This document shows, piece after piece, positions 31,951 to 43,561 of a stretch of 64,000 nt of DNA. The DNA lies in the NCBI RefSeq assembly GCF_001703635.1, contig NZ_LQZT01000048.1:245293-309292 (forward strand), in the 5' to 3' direction. The notes under the pieces are model-generated. The model had not been told where the DNA came from. It ran no database searches and saw only the letters and a program-made list of their open reading frames with translations. Numbering within the stretch: position 1 is the first letter of the stretch; each line of letters opens with the position of its first letter. Both the position numbers and the translations under genes were made by a program. Source of the stretch: Parahoeflea olei. GTDB lineage: Bacteria; Pseudomonadota; Alphaproteobacteria; Rhizobiales; Rhizobiaceae.

Positions 31951-32814
31951 ATGAAGCTGATGATTTTCGGCGCAGGCTTTTCGGGCCTTGCCATCGCGCG
32001 AGCGCTGGCGGGCGATGCGGCCTTTCTCGGCGGCACGACCCGTGGCGCGCTGCGGCTCGGCGACCTCGAGGCGGCAGGCCTCGCTCCCTTCGTCTATGCG
32101 GGCGGCCAGCCCTCCGCCGAACTCGGCGCGGCGCTTGCGGAGACCACCCATCTCGTCATGTCGATCGCGCCCGATTCGGGCGGCGATCCGCTGCTCGATG
32201 CTTTCCCCGACAGCTTCGGCGACGCCCTGCCCAGGCTCGAATGGATCGGCTATCTCTCCACCGTCGGCGTCTATGGCGACCATGGTGGCGACTGGGTCGA
32301 CGAGGAGACGCCCTGCCGTCCGGTGTCGAAGCGCTCGGTGGCGCGTCTCGAAGCCGAACGGGGCTGGGCGGATCTGGCCGCCCGCGCGGGCGTCCCGCTC
32401 GCGATCGTTCGGCTCTCGGGCATCTACGGCCCTGGGCGCAACGCCATCCGTACGCTCGAACATGGCAACGGGCGGCGTCTGGTCAAGCCGGGGCAGGTGT
32501 TCAACCGCATCCATGTCGAGGATATCGGCGGCGCCGTGGCGCTGCTGGCGCGCAACCGGCTCGGCGGCATCTTCAACGTGACCGACGACATGCCGGCGCC
32601 GCCGCAGGATGTGGTCGAACACGCTGCCCGGCTGATGGGGATCGAACCGCCGCCGGAGACCGACTTCGAAACCGCGGAGCTTTCTCCCATGGCGCGCTCC
32701 TTCTATGGCGAGAACAAGCGGGTTTCCAATGCCAGGATCAAGGCCGCGGGCTATGCGTTCCGCTACCCCGATTATCGGGCCGGGCTCGAAAGCCTGATCC
32801 GCAGCGGCGGCTGA
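31951..32814 (+). CDS. NAD-dependent epimerase/dehydratase family protein (YeeZ-like SDR)
   Basis: Rossmann-fold protein, 287 residues. The dinucleotide motif FGAGFSGLAIARAL lies at about 5-18, and the family block YLSTVGVYGDHGGDWVDE follows near residue 95. Similar proteins are annotated as YeeZ- or GalE-like; no reaction is known. It follows queG by 13 bases and is likely in the GST-queG operon. Confidence 0.85.
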   Translation: MKLMIFGAGFSGLAIARALAGDAAFLGGTTRGALRLGDLEAAGLAPFVYAGGQPSAELGAALAETTHLVMSIAPDSGGDPLLDAFPDSFGDALPRLEWIGYLSTVGVYGDHGGDWVDEETPCRPVSKRSVARLEAERGWADLAARAGVPLAIVRLSGIYGPGRNAIRTLEHGNGRRLVKPGQVFNRIHVEDIGGAVALLARNRLGGIFNVTDDMPAPPQDVVEHAARLMGIEPPPETDFETAELSPMARSFYGENKRVSNARIKAAGYAFRYPDYRAGLESLIRSGG

Positions 32815-32997
32815 CGCCGCTGCATTGCAACAATCGGCAACAACAAGTGATTTGGGCGGTCTCTTTCCTGCCCGGTTTCCCGTTCAGGACGCCGGCTGAA
32901 GCATTTCGCTGCCTGTTGGGGCGACGCGACGTCCGCGACCACGTGGATCCGCAAACCCGCTGCAGACCGATCTCTCCGTCTCAAGGAACCGTACCGC

Positions 32998-33369
32998 ATG
33001 ACAGTCAACACGGCCCGCCCCCGCGTCCGAACCCTCCTGCTTTGCTCCCTTCTCGGCCTGTCCGTGGCGAGCCCCGCGCTTGCCGCCAATCCCTCCTGCG
33101 GCCGCGCCTCCTGGTATGCGCTGACCTCCAAGACCGCCTCCGGCGAGCGCATGGATCCCGCCAAGCTCACCGCCGCCCATCCGCGGCTCCGGTTCGGCAC
33201 CCGGGTCAAGGTCACCAATCCGCGCAACGGCAAGAGCGTGGTCGTGCGCATCAATGATCGCGGCCCCTTCGTCAAGGGCCGGATCATCGATGTCTCCAAG
33301 GCCGCCGCCGGACATCTGGGCATGATCAATTCCGGCGTGGCAAAGGTCTGTTTTCACGTCGTTTCCTGA
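32998..33369 (+). CDS. RlpA-like double-psi beta-barrel protein
   Basis: Small exported protein of 123 residues with a signal peptide (cleavage after PALA, near residue 30) and a single RlpA-type barrel. The motif GRASWYALTSKTASGERMD, the block FGTRVKVTNPRNGKSVVVRINDRGPF and the catalytic-type Asp in NDRGPF resemble RlpA septal lytic transglycosylases. There is no SPOR domain, so septal targeting through SPOR is not expected. Stands alone between two operons. Confidence 0.87.
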   Translation: MTVNTARPRVRTLLLCSLLGLSVASPALAANPSCGRASWYALTSKTASGERMDPAKLTAAHPRLRFGTRVKVTNPRNGKSVVVRINDRGPFVKGRIIDVSKAAAGHLGMINSGVAKVCFHVVS

Positions 33370-33432
33370 CCCGAACCATCTTGCCAGCCCTGCCGGCGCC
33401 GCTATGCTGGCGCGGCAGCAGGGAGGCAAGAC

Positions 33433-34779
33433 ATGGCGCACGCCGCCGCAGCGCCCGACAGGCAGGCGCAACTGGCCAGGGAGATCGCCGCACGGCGCGA
33501 CGATCTCGTGGCGCTGACGCAGGATCTGATCCGCATTCCGACGATCAATCCGCCCGGCGAGTTCTATCGCGACATCTGCGACTATCTTGCCCGGCGGCTC
33601 GAAAAATCGGGCTTTGCCGTCAAGATGCTGCGCGCCGAAGGCACGCCGGGCGACAGCGAGCGGCATCCGCGCTGGAACGTGATCGCGCGGAAGGAAGGCG
33701 ACCGGCCCGGCCCCTGCGTGCATTTCAACTCCCATATCGACGTGGTCGAGACCGGCTCGGGCTGGACCTTCGATCCCTTCGGCGGAACGGTGTCCGACGG
33801 CAAGATCTATGGCCGCGGCGCCTGCGACATGAAGGGCGGGCTTGCCGCCTCCATCGTGGCCGCCGAGGCCTATGCGGCGCTGTGGCCCGACCATCCCGGC
33901 GCGATCGAGATTTCCGGCACCGCCGACGAGGAGACCGGCGGCTATGGCGGCGTGGCCTGGCTCGCGGAACAAGGCTATTTCTCGCCCGAGCGGGTGCAGC
34001 ATGTCATCATTCCCGAGCCCTTGAACAAGGACCGCATCTGCCTCGGCCATCGCGGCGTGATGTGGGCGGAAATCCGCGCCCATGGCCGCATCGCCCATGG
34101 CTCGATGCCGTTCCTGGGCGATTGCGCCGTGCGCCACATGGGCGCCGTGATCGCCGAAATGGAGGCCTCGCTGTTTCCGGCGCTGGCGGCCAAGCGCACC
34201 GCCATGCCGGTGGTGCCCGACGGCGCGCGCCAGTCGACCATGAACATCAATTCGATCCATGGCGGCCAGGCCGAGCCGGAACCCGGCTTCACCGGCTTCC
34301 CCTCGGCTTGCGTGCCCGACCAGGCGCGCATGGTGATCGACCGGCGCTACCTGATCGAGGAGCCGGCCGAGGAGGTGCGCGAGGAGATCGTCGCGCTGCT
34401 CGAACGGGTCAAGGCCGAGCGTCCCGGCTTCCGCTATGATTTCGAGGAACTCTGGCAGGTCAGCCCGACCATGACGCCTGCCGATTCGCCGGTCGTGGTG
34501 GCCGTCGAACGAGCGATCCGCGCAGCACTTGCCTGCGAGCCGGTGCATGTGGTCTCGCCCGGCACCTACGATCAGAAACATATTGACAGCATTGGTCGCT
34601 TGAAAGACTGTATCGCCTACGGACCCGGCATCCTCGATCTGGCGCACCAGCCGGATGAATATGTCGGGATCGACGACATGATCGATTCGGCGAAGGTCAT
34701 GGCCTTCGCCCTGGATGATCTTCTGCATGGACATGCGCAGGACGCGTCCGCTTTAACGGGAGGGAAGGAACAGACATGA
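33433..34779 (+). CDS. M20-family amidohydrolase (ArgE/DapE-like)
   Basis: Zinc amidohydrolase, 448 residues, of the acetylornithine deacetylase / succinyl-diaminopimelate desuccinylase group. Motifs are FNSHIDVVETGSGW, YGRGACDMKGG and SGTADEETGGYGG. Its stop overlaps the start of the binding-protein gene by four bases (ATGA), so it is translationally coupled to a peptide-type importer. This suggests it cleaves an acylated or amide-linked compound brought in by that importer, rather than acting in arginine or lysine synthesis. Confidence 0.88.
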   Translation: MAHAAAAPDRQAQLAREIAARRDDLVALTQDLIRIPTINPPGEFYRDICDYLARRLEKSGFAVKMLRAEGTPGDSERHPRWNVIARKEGDRPGPCVHFNSHIDVVETGSGWTFDPFGGTVSDGKIYGRGACDMKGGLAASIVAAEAYAALWPDHPGAIEISGTADEETGGYGGVAWLAEQGYFSPERVQHVIIPEPLNKDRICLGHRGVMWAEIRAHGRIAHGSMPFLGDCAVRHMGAVIAEMEASLFPALAAKRTAMPVVPDGARQSTMNINSIHGGQAEPEPGFTGFPSACVPDQARMVIDRRYLIEEPAEEVREEIVALLERVKAERPGFRYDFEELWQVSPTMTPADSPVVVAVERAIRAALACEPVHVVSPGTYDQKHIDSIGRLKDCIAYGPGILDLAHQPDEYVGIDDMIDSAKVMAFALDDLLHGHAQDASALTGGKEQT

Positions 34780-36266
34780 CCGGGAAATCGATTGCGGCCG
34801 CGGCTATTTCGCTATTGGCGCTGAGTGTGGCTTTCGTGCCCGCGCCGGCCTTCGCCGCACGCACCGACGCCAGCATCGGTATGCAGCTCGAGCCACCGAA
34901 TCTCGATCCGACCGGCGGGGCCGCGGCGGCGATCGACGAGGTGGTCTATGCCAACCTGTTCGAGGGCCTGACCCGCTTCGGCTCGGACGGCGCGGTTCTG
35001 CCGGCGCTGGCCGAGAGCTGGGACATCTCGGAGGACGGTCTTGTCTATACCTTCCATCTCCACACCGGCGTGAAATTCCACGACGGCTCGGCATTTGACG
35101 CCGAGGACGTGAAGTTCTCGCTCGACCGCGCCCGCGCCGACGAGTCCACCAATGCGCAGAAGGCGCTGTTCGCCGACATCGCCTCGGTGGAGGTGGTGGA
35201 CCCGGCGACCGTGAAGGTGACGCTGTCCAAGCCGAACGGCTCCTTCCTGTTCAACATGGCTTGGGGCGATGCGGTGATCGTGGCGCCCGAAACGGCGGCC
35301 GACAACGCCTCCAAGCCGGTCGGTACCGGACCCTTCAGCTTTGGCCAGTGGGTCAAGGGCGACCGCGTCGAGCTCGAGCGCAATCCCGATTACTGGGGTG
35401 AACCGGTCAAGCTCGAAAAGGTCACCTTCAAGTTCATTTCCGACCCGACGGCTGCCTTTGCCGCCATGATGGCGGGCGATCTCGATGCCTATCCGGCCTT
35501 TCCGGCGCCCGAGAACCTGAGCCAGTTCGCCGCCGATCCACGCTTCGAGGTGATCATCGGCTCCACCGAGGGCGAGACCATTCTTGCCATGAACAACAAG
35601 AAGCCGCCGCTCGACAACATCAAGGTGCGCCAGGCGATCGCCCACGCCATCGACCGGCAGGCGATCATCGACGGGGCGCTGTTTGGCTACGGCACGCCGA
35701 TCGGCACGCATTTCGCCCCCCACAACCCGGCCTATGTCGACCTGACGGCGCAATCGGCCTATGATCCCGAGCAGTCCAAGGCGCTGCTGGCCGAGGCCGG
35801 CGTCTCCGACCTGACGCTCAGCCTGAAGCTGCCGCCGCCGAGCTATGCCCGCCGGGGCGGCGAAATCATCGCGGCACAGCTGCGCGAGGTCGGCATCAAC
35901 ACCGAGATCACCAATGTCGAATGGGCGCAGTGGCTCGAGGACGTGTTCAAGGGCAAGAATTTCGACCTGACCATCGTCTCGCACACGGAGCCGATGGACA
36001 TAGGTATTTATGCCCGTGACGATTATTACTTCCAGTATGGCGACCCGGATTTCAAGGCGATCATGGCCGATCTCGCCAATGCCACCGATCCCGACAAGCG
36101 CACGGAGCTCCTGCAGGCGGCGCAGAAGAAGATCGCCGACGACTATGTCAACGCCTATCTGTTCCAGCTTGCCCGCGCCGGCGTGGCCAATGCCAAGCTC
36201 AAGGGACTGTGGACCAATTCGCCGACCCCGGCCAACGACATGACCGGTGTCTACTGGGAAGAGTGA
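34776..36266 (+). CDS. ABC transporter substrate-binding protein, family 5 (peptide type)
   Basis: Periplasmic binding protein of 496 residues with a signal peptide (cleavage after PAFA, about residue 28). Family 5 motifs include PALAESWDISEDGLVYTFHLHTGVKFHDGS and VRQAIAHAIDRQAIIDGALFG. Such proteins bind di- and oligopeptides, opines, sugars or nickel chelates. Ligand unknown. Followed after 70 bases by the first permease gene. Confidence 0.9.
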   Translation: MTGKSIAAAAISLLALSVAFVPAPAFAARTDASIGMQLEPPNLDPTGGAAAAIDEVVYANLFEGLTRFGSDGAVLPALAESWDISEDGLVYTFHLHTGVKFHDGSAFDAEDVKFSLDRARADESTNAQKALFADIASVEVVDPATVKVTLSKPNGSFLFNMAWGDAVIVAPETAADNASKPVGTGPFSFGQWVKGDRVELERNPDYWGEPVKLEKVTFKFISDPTAAFAAMMAGDLDAYPAFPAPENLSQFAADPRFEVIIGSTEGETILAMNNKKPPLDNIKVRQAIAHAIDRQAIIDGALFGYGTPIGTHFAPHNPAYVDLTAQSAYDPEQSKALLAEAGVSDLTLSLKLPPPSYARRGGEIIAAQLREVGINTEITNVEWAQWLEDVFKGKNFDLTIVSHTEPMDIGIYARDDYYFQYGDPDFKAIMADLANATDPDKRTELLQAAQKKIADDYVNAYLFQLARAGVANAKLKGLWTNSPTPANDMTGVYWEE

Positions 36267-36336
36267 CGTCTGACGCCGGCATCGGGGCGGGAGATCCCGC
36301 CCGTCCCGATCCTGCCCTGCTTGTGGATTCCGCCCG

Positions 36337-37287
36337 ATGACCGCCTATCTGTTCAGGCGCCTGGTTTCGCTGTCGCTCAGCCTCGTGGCGGCGAGTCTGG
36401 TGATCTTCCTGGTGATGGAAGTGGTGCCGGGCGATCCGGCCTCCTTCATGATGGGCATCAATGCCGATCCGGCCGCGGTGGCGGCCCTGCGCCAGCAAAT
36501 GGGCCTCGATGAGCCGCTGGTGTTGCGCTATCTCGGCTGGGTCGCGGGCCTGCTCACGGGCGATTTCGGCACCTCCTACACCTACCGGGTCCCGGTCTCG
36601 GAGCTTGTCGCCGAGCGCGTGGTGATCTCGCTGCCGCTCACGCTTTATGCACTTGCGCTTTCCACGCTGATCGCCTTTCCGGCCGGCATCCTCGCCGCCG
36701 CCCGGCGCAACAGCGCCGCCGACCTCTCGGTGATGGGCGCGACCCAGCTTGGCGTGGCAATCCCGAATTTCTGGTTCGCGATGATTCTGGTTCTGGTCTT
36801 TGCGGTCAATCTGCGCTGGTTCTCCGCCGGCGGCTTCCCGGGCTGGGAGGCGGGCGTCTTCCCGGCGCTGAAGGCACTGACCCTGCCGGCGATCGCGCTC
36901 GCCCTGCCGCAGGCCTCGATTCTCGCGCGGGTGATGCGTTCCTCGCTGATCGACACGCTCGACGAGGATTTCATGCGCACAGCGCGCGCCAAGGGATTGA
37001 GCCGCGGACAGGCGCTGTGGCGGCATGCGCTGCGCAATGCGCTGATCCCGGTGCTGACCATTCTCGGCCTCCAGTTCTCCTTCCTGCTCGCCGGCGGCAT
37101 CATCATCGAGAACGTCTTCTATCTGCCCGGTCTCGGGCGGCTGGTGTTCCAGGCCATCACCCAGCGCGACCTGATCGTGGTGCGCTCGGTGGTGATGCTC
37201 CTGGTCTTTGCCGTCATTCTCGTCACCTTCGTGGTCGATCTCGCCTATGCAGCCGCCGACCCGCGGCTCAGGAGGGCGCGCCGATGA
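36337..37287 (+). CDS. ABC transporter permease (DppB/OppB-like)
   Basis: Inner-membrane permease of 316 residues with about six hydrophobic segments and the EAA loop RTARAKGLSRGQALWRHALRNALIP. The N-terminal segment with VVPGDPASFMMGINADPAAV is the OppB/DppB opening. The stop overlaps the next permease start by four bases (ATGA). Confidence 0.92.
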   Translation: MTAYLFRRLVSLSLSLVAASLVIFLVMEVVPGDPASFMMGINADPAAVAALRQQMGLDEPLVLRYLGWVAGLLTGDFGTSYTYRVPVSELVAERVVISLPLTLYALALSTLIAFPAGILAAARRNSAADLSVMGATQLGVAIPNFWFAMILVLVFAVNLRWFSAGGFPGWEAGVFPALKALTLPAIALALPQASILARVMRSSLIDTLDEDFMRTARAKGLSRGQALWRHALRNALIPVLTILGLQFSFLLAGGIIIENVFYLPGLGRLVFQAITQRDLIVVRSVVMLLVFAVILVTFVVDLAYAAADPRLRRARR

Positions 37288-38143
37288 GCAGGTCCGTTGC
37301 CGGCGAAATATCGCTCTTGCGCATGGCGCTCGGCCACCCGGCCTTCGTCGTGGGCTTTGCGCTCTCGGCGCTGTTCGTCGCCCTCGCGCTCCTTTCCTTC
37401 GTCTGGACGCCCTACGATCCGACCAAGCTCGCCATTGCCGACAAATTGCAGGTGCCCTCGCTCGCGCACTGGTTCGGCACAGATCATTTCGGCCGCGACA
37501 TGTTTTCCATGATCATGGTCGGCGCGCGGGTGTCGATCGCGGTGGCCTTCGTCGCTGTCGGCATCGGCATCGGGCTCGGCGTACCGCTCGGGCTCTATGC
37601 CGCCGCCCGGCGCGGCAGCCTGGTCGACGAGATCATCATGCGCGGCAACGATCTGGTCTTCGCCTTTCCCTCGCTGCTGCTCGCGATCATGATCACCGCC
37701 GTGTTCGGCCCCGGCGCGATCAACGCCATCATCGCCATCGGCATCTTCAACGTGCCGGTCTTCGCCCGACTCGCGCGCGGCGCGGCGCTGGCGCTGTGGA
37801 CGCGGGACTTCATCCTCGCCGCCCGCGTCGCCGGCAAGGGGAAGGTCCGGATCTCGGCCGAACATATCCTGCCCAATATCGCCAACCTGCTGATCGTCCA
37901 GGGCACCATCCAGTTCTCGCTCGCGATCCTCGCCGAAGCGGCGCTCGCCTATGTCGGGCTCGGTGCGCAGCCGCCGCTGCCGAGCTGGGGCCGGATGTTG
38001 GCCGATGCCCAGACGCTGATTTCGCTTGCGCCGCACATGGCGCTGTTTCCGGGCTTTGCGATCATCGTCACCGTGCTCGGGCTCAACCTGATGGGCGACG
38101 GGTTGCGCGACCTGTTCGATCCAAAACTCAGGCGGGGGCGCTC

Positions 38144-38147
<4 letters not shown>
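37284..38147 (+). CDS. ABC transporter permease (DppC/OppC-like)
   Basis: Second permease, 287 residues, with the DppC opening HPAFVVGFALSALFV, WFGTDHFGRDMFS, and EAA loop AARVAGKGKVRISAEHILPN. I chose the ATG at 37284, inside an ATGA overlap with the first permease; the longer frame is a shadow. Its stop overlaps the ATPase start by four bases as well. Confidence 0.92.
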
Positions 38148-39757
<1,610 letters not shown>

Positions 39758-39773
39758 GACGAAAGGAAGATCC

Positions 39774-41240
39774 GTGAGCGAGACTCTTGATGCCGGATTT
39801 GACACGAGCCAGTGCCTGATCGGCGGGCGATGGATCGGCGCAAGCGGCGGCAAGACGCTGCCGGTGGAAGATCCGTCGACCGGCCATGAGATCGGCCGCA
39901 TCGCCCGCGGCGGCAAAGCCGAGATCGAGGCCGCCGTCGATGCTGCCCGGATGGCGCTCGACAGCGAATGGGGGCGCATGCCCGCCGCCGAACGCGGCCG
40001 ATTGCTTGCCCGCATCGGCCGCGCGGTCGAAGAACACGTCGAATGGCTCGCCATGCTCGAAGCCCATGACGTCGGCAAGCCGCTGTCGCAGGCTCGCGCC
40101 GACGCGCGCGCGCTGGCGCGCTATCTCGAATTCTATGGCGGGGCCGCCGACAAGCTGCACGGCGAGACCATCCCGTATTTGAACGACTACACGGTCTTCA
40201 CCCTGCGCGAGCCGCATGGCGTGACCGGCCACATCATCCCCTGGAACTACCCGATGCAGATCCTCGGCCGCTCGGTCGGGGCGGCGCTGACCATGGGCAA
40301 TGCCGCGGTCTTGAAACCCGCCGAGGAGGCCTCGCTCACGGCGCTGGCCTTCGCGCGGATCGCCGTCGAATGCGGATTGCCGGCCGGCGCGCTCAATGTG
40401 GTGCCGGGGCTTGGCGAAGAGGCCGGCGCGGCGCTGTGTTCGCATCCGGATGTCAATCACCTGTCCTTCACGGGCTCGCTCGAAACCGGCCGCAAGGTGC
40501 AGGCGGCGGCGGCCGAGAACGTGGTCCCGGTCACGCTCGAACTCGGCGGAAAATCGCCGCAGATCGTCTTCGCCGACGCCGATCTCGACCGCGCGCTGCC
40601 CTTCCTCGTCAATGCCGGCATCCAGAATGCGGGCCAGACCTGTTCCGCCTCCTCGCGCATCCTGGTCGAGGCTTCGCTGCACAAGGAGGTGGTGCGGCTG
40701 ATGAGCGAGCGCTACAAGGCGCTGACCGTGGGCGCCGCCATGGAGGATCAGGCGGTCGGGCCGCTGATTTCGGGCCGGCAGAAGAACATCGTCCAGGGCT
40801 TTCTCGCCGAGGCCGACGAGGACGGGCTTGCGCCGATTGCCGAGGGGCAGATGCCGAAATCCGCGCCCATGGGCGGCCATTATGTGCGCCCCACGCTCTA
40901 TGGCGAGGTCGATCCCGGCCATGCGCTCGCCCGCGACGAGATCTTCGGTCCGGTGCAGGTGATCATCCCGTTCCGCGACGAGGAAGAGGCCGTGGCGATT
41001 GCCAATGCCACCGATTATGGCCTGGTCGCCGGCGTCTGGACCCGGGACGGCGGCCGGCAGATGCGCATGGCGCGGGCGATCCGCTCGGGCCAGGTCTTCG
41101 TCAACAATTACGGCGCCGGCGGCGGGGTGGAGCTTCCCTTCGGCGGCGTCGGCAAGTCGGGCCACGGCCGCGAAAAGGGGTTCGAGGCGCTGTACGGCTT
41201 CTCGGTCTTGAAGACCGTCGCCGTCTGGCACGGCAACTGA
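39774..41240 (+). CDS. Aldehyde dehydrogenase family protein
   Basis: NAD(P)-dependent aldehyde dehydrogenase of 488 residues. Landmarks are the cofactor motif FTGSLETGRKV, the catalytic glutamate in ELGGKSPQ, the nucleophile in NAGQTCSASSR, and the late EIFGPVQ and LPFGGVGKSGHGREKG blocks. I chose the GTG at 39774 with AAAGGAAG upstream. It is 16 bases after the ATPase gene, so it belongs to the operon and likely oxidises an aldehyde arising from the imported compound. Confidence 0.92.
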   Translation: MSETLDAGFDTSQCLIGGRWIGASGGKTLPVEDPSTGHEIGRIARGGKAEIEAAVDAARMALDSEWGRMPAAERGRLLARIGRAVEEHVEWLAMLEAHDVGKPLSQARADARALARYLEFYGGAADKLHGETIPYLNDYTVFTLREPHGVTGHIIPWNYPMQILGRSVGAALTMGNAAVLKPAEEASLTALAFARIAVECGLPAGALNVVPGLGEEAGAALCSHPDVNHLSFTGSLETGRKVQAAAAENVVPVTLELGGKSPQIVFADADLDRALPFLVNAGIQNAGQTCSASSRILVEASLHKEVVRLMSERYKALTVGAAMEDQAVGPLISGRQKNIVQGFLAEADEDGLAPIAEGQMPKSAPMGGHYVRPTLYGEVDPGHALARDEIFGPVQVIIPFRDEEEAVAIANATDYGLVAGVWTRDGGRQMRMARAIRSGQVFVNNYGAGGGVELPFGGVGKSGHGREKGFEALYGFSVLKTVAVWHGN

Positions 41241-41262
41241 TCGGAAATTCAGGGAGAAACTG

Positions 41263-42009
41263 ATGAGACTTGAAGGCAAGACCGCGCTGGTGACCGGCGG
41301 TGCATCCGGCTTCGGCGCCGGCATCGTCCGCAAATTCCTGGCCGAGGGCGCGCGCGTGGCCATCGCCGATGTCAACGGCGCTGCCGCCGGCGAATTCGCC
41401 TCCACCCTGGGCGACAAGGCTTTCGCGGTGACTGTGGACGTGGCGCGCAACGACAGCGTTGCGGCCATGGCCGAGATGGTGCTCGGCCGCTTCGGCCATC
41501 TCGACATCCTCGTCAACAATGCCGGCGTCACGCATCTGCCGGCGGCGCTCGAAGAGGTGAGCGAAGAGGATTTCGACCGGGTGCTCGCGGTCAATGCCAA
41601 GTCGGTCTATCTCACCGCGCGGCATTTCGTGCCCGGCATGAAACAGCGCGGGGCAGGCGCGATCCTCAATGTCGCCTCCACCGCCGGCGTGAGCCCGCGG
41701 CCGCGGCTCAACTGGTACAATTGCTCCAAGGGCTGGATGATCACGGCGACCCGGACCATGGCGGTCGAACTCGCGCCGTCTGGGATCCGCGTCAACGCCA
41801 TCAACCCGGTGGCCGGTGAAACCCCGCTGCTCAAGTCCTTCATGGGCGAGGACACGCCGGAGATCCGCGCGAAGTTCCTCTCGACCATTCCCATCGGCCG
41901 CTTCTCCACGCCCGAGGACATGGGCAACGCCGCCTGCTTCCTGTGTTCCGACGAAGCCTCGATGATCACCGGCGTCGCCATGGAGGTCGATGGCGGCCGC
42001 TGCATCTGA
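41263..42009 (+). CDS. SDR-family oxidoreductase
   Basis: Classical short-chain dehydrogenase of 248 residues with TGGASGFGAGI (cofactor), NNAGVT, the serine in LNVASTAG and the active-site YNCSK (Tyr-x-x-x-Lys). The C-terminal MEVDGGRCI is typical. It starts 22 bases after the aldehyde dehydrogenase and closes the operon that begins with the M20 gene. Substrate unknown; probably an alcohol or ketone made from the transported compound. Confidence 0.9.
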   Translation: MRLEGKTALVTGGASGFGAGIVRKFLAEGARVAIADVNGAAAGEFASTLGDKAFAVTVDVARNDSVAAMAEMVLGRFGHLDILVNNAGVTHLPAALEEVSEEDFDRVLAVNAKSVYLTARHFVPGMKQRGAGAILNVASTAGVSPRPRLNWYNCSKGWMITATRTMAVELAPSGIRVNAINPVAGETPLLKSFMGEDTPEIRAKFLSTIPIGRFSTPEDMGNAACFLCSDEASMITGVAMEVDGGRCI

Positions 42010-42209
42010 GCCTCGCCCGCGCGCTCCAAGCTGCGTTCAGGCGGGCCGGCAATTGGCTTGCCATGGGGGAGGCGACCGGCTAGCAGGGGCCAAGCACAGA
42101 AAAACGCCCGCGCGCCCGGTGGCAAACAAGCCTGCCGCCGACCGCCCGGGCCATCATGCAGCCGCGCCGACACCGTCGACCAGCGCGCCGTGCATCGGGA
42201 GACCTGATC

Positions 42210-43502
42210 ATGCGCCTTGGCGGACGCCTGCAAGCAGCCATTGAAGTCCTGACGGACATCGAAACCCGGCACCGGCCGGTGCCGGACGCGCTCAAGGACT
42301 GGGGCCTGTCGCACCGCTTTGCCGGGTCCGGCGACCGCGCGGCGATCTCCAACCTGGTGCATGACGCGCTGCGCATGAAGCTGTCGCATGCTTACGTGAT
42401 GGACGGCGATGGCCCCGCCGATCTCGCTATCGCCACGCTGCTGCGGCAATGGGGCGTGAGCCCGGAGGACCTGGTCGCCACGCTCGACGGCGACAAGTTC
42501 GCGCCCGAGATTCCTTCCGCCGAACATCTCTCGGCCTGCCTGGCGCGCGATCTGTCCGCCGCACCCGCTTATATTCGCGCCGACATCCCCGACTGGCTGA
42601 CCGGTGCCTTCGAGCAGGCCTTCGGCGCGGACTGGGAAGCCGAGGCGCAGGCCCTGACAGAGCGGGCGCCGCTCGACCTGAGGGCCAACACGCTCGTGAC
42701 GGACCGCGCGCAGGTGCTCGCAGCCTTTGCCGACCAGGGCGCCGAGCCCACCCGGCTCGCGCCCCATGGCGTGCGCATTCCCGCAGGCCAAGGCCCGCAG
42801 CGCCAGATCGCGGCGACCTCCGAGGTAAGCTTCGCCCGCGGCTGGTTCGAGATCCAGGACGAGGGCTCGCAGCTCGCGGCAAGCCTTGCCGGGGCCGCGC
42901 CGGGCGAAACCGTGCTTGATTATTGCGCGGGCGGCGGCGGCAAGTCGCTGGCCTTCGCGGCGATGATGGAAAACGCGGGCTCGATCCATGCCTATGACGC
43001 CGACCGCCGCCGGCTCGCGCCCATGGTCGAGCGCATCCGCCGCGCCGGCGCCGAGATCATCGACATCCGCGAGCGGGTGGCCGATCTCGCCGGGCTCGAG
43101 GGACAGATGGACCGGGTGCTGATCGATGCACCCTGCTCGGGCACCGGCACCTGGCGGCGCAGGCCCGACGCCAAATGGCGGCTGTCGGCCAAGAACCTTG
43201 CCGACCGCACCGCGGACCAGGACAAGGTGCTCGATGCGGCTGCGGCATATGTACGCCCCGGCGGCGAACTCGCCTATGTCACCTGCTCGCTGATGCCGGA
43301 GGAAAACACCGACCGCACCAAGGCCTTCCTGCAACGGCACCCGGAGTTTGAAACCATCAGTCTCAAGCAGCGTTGGCGCTCCGTCGTCGCCGATCCGGAA
43401 GCGCCGGTGCCCTATGCGACGGCCAACCTGGGCCTGCTGATGTCGCCGCACCGCACCGGCAGCGACGGCTTCTATTTCATGGCGTTCCGGCGCAAGCTAT
43501 AA
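42210..43502 (+). CDS. RsmB/NOP-family RNA cytosine methyltransferase
   Basis: SAM-dependent m5C methyltransferase of 430 residues. An N-terminal NusB-like or RsmB accessory region is followed by LDYCAGGGGKSLAFAA (SAM site), DAPCSGTGTWRRRPD with one catalytic cysteine, and VTCSLMPEEN with the second. The target is probably 16S rRNA (as RsmB) but could be another RNA. I chose the ATG at 42210, at the first conserved residues. Confidence 0.88.
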   Translation: MRLGGRLQAAIEVLTDIETRHRPVPDALKDWGLSHRFAGSGDRAAISNLVHDALRMKLSHAYVMDGDGPADLAIATLLRQWGVSPEDLVATLDGDKFAPEIPSAEHLSACLARDLSAAPAYIRADIPDWLTGAFEQAFGADWEAEAQALTERAPLDLRANTLVTDRAQVLAAFADQGAEPTRLAPHGVRIPAGQGPQRQIAATSEVSFARGWFEIQDEGSQLAASLAGAAPGETVLDYCAGGGGKSLAFAAMMENAGSIHAYDADRRRLAPMVERIRRAGAEIIDIRERVADLAGLEGQMDRVLIDAPCSGTGTWRRRPDAKWRLSAKNLADRTADQDKVLDAAAAYVRPGGELAYVTCSLMPEENTDRTKAFLQRHPEFETISLKQRWRSVVADPEAPVPYATANLGLLMSPHRTGSDGFYFMAFRRKL

Positions 43503-43561
43503 TGGGCCCGGATCCGGCCGCGGCGCGCGGGACGGCGGGGTGCGAAAGTCGAGGCGACGAG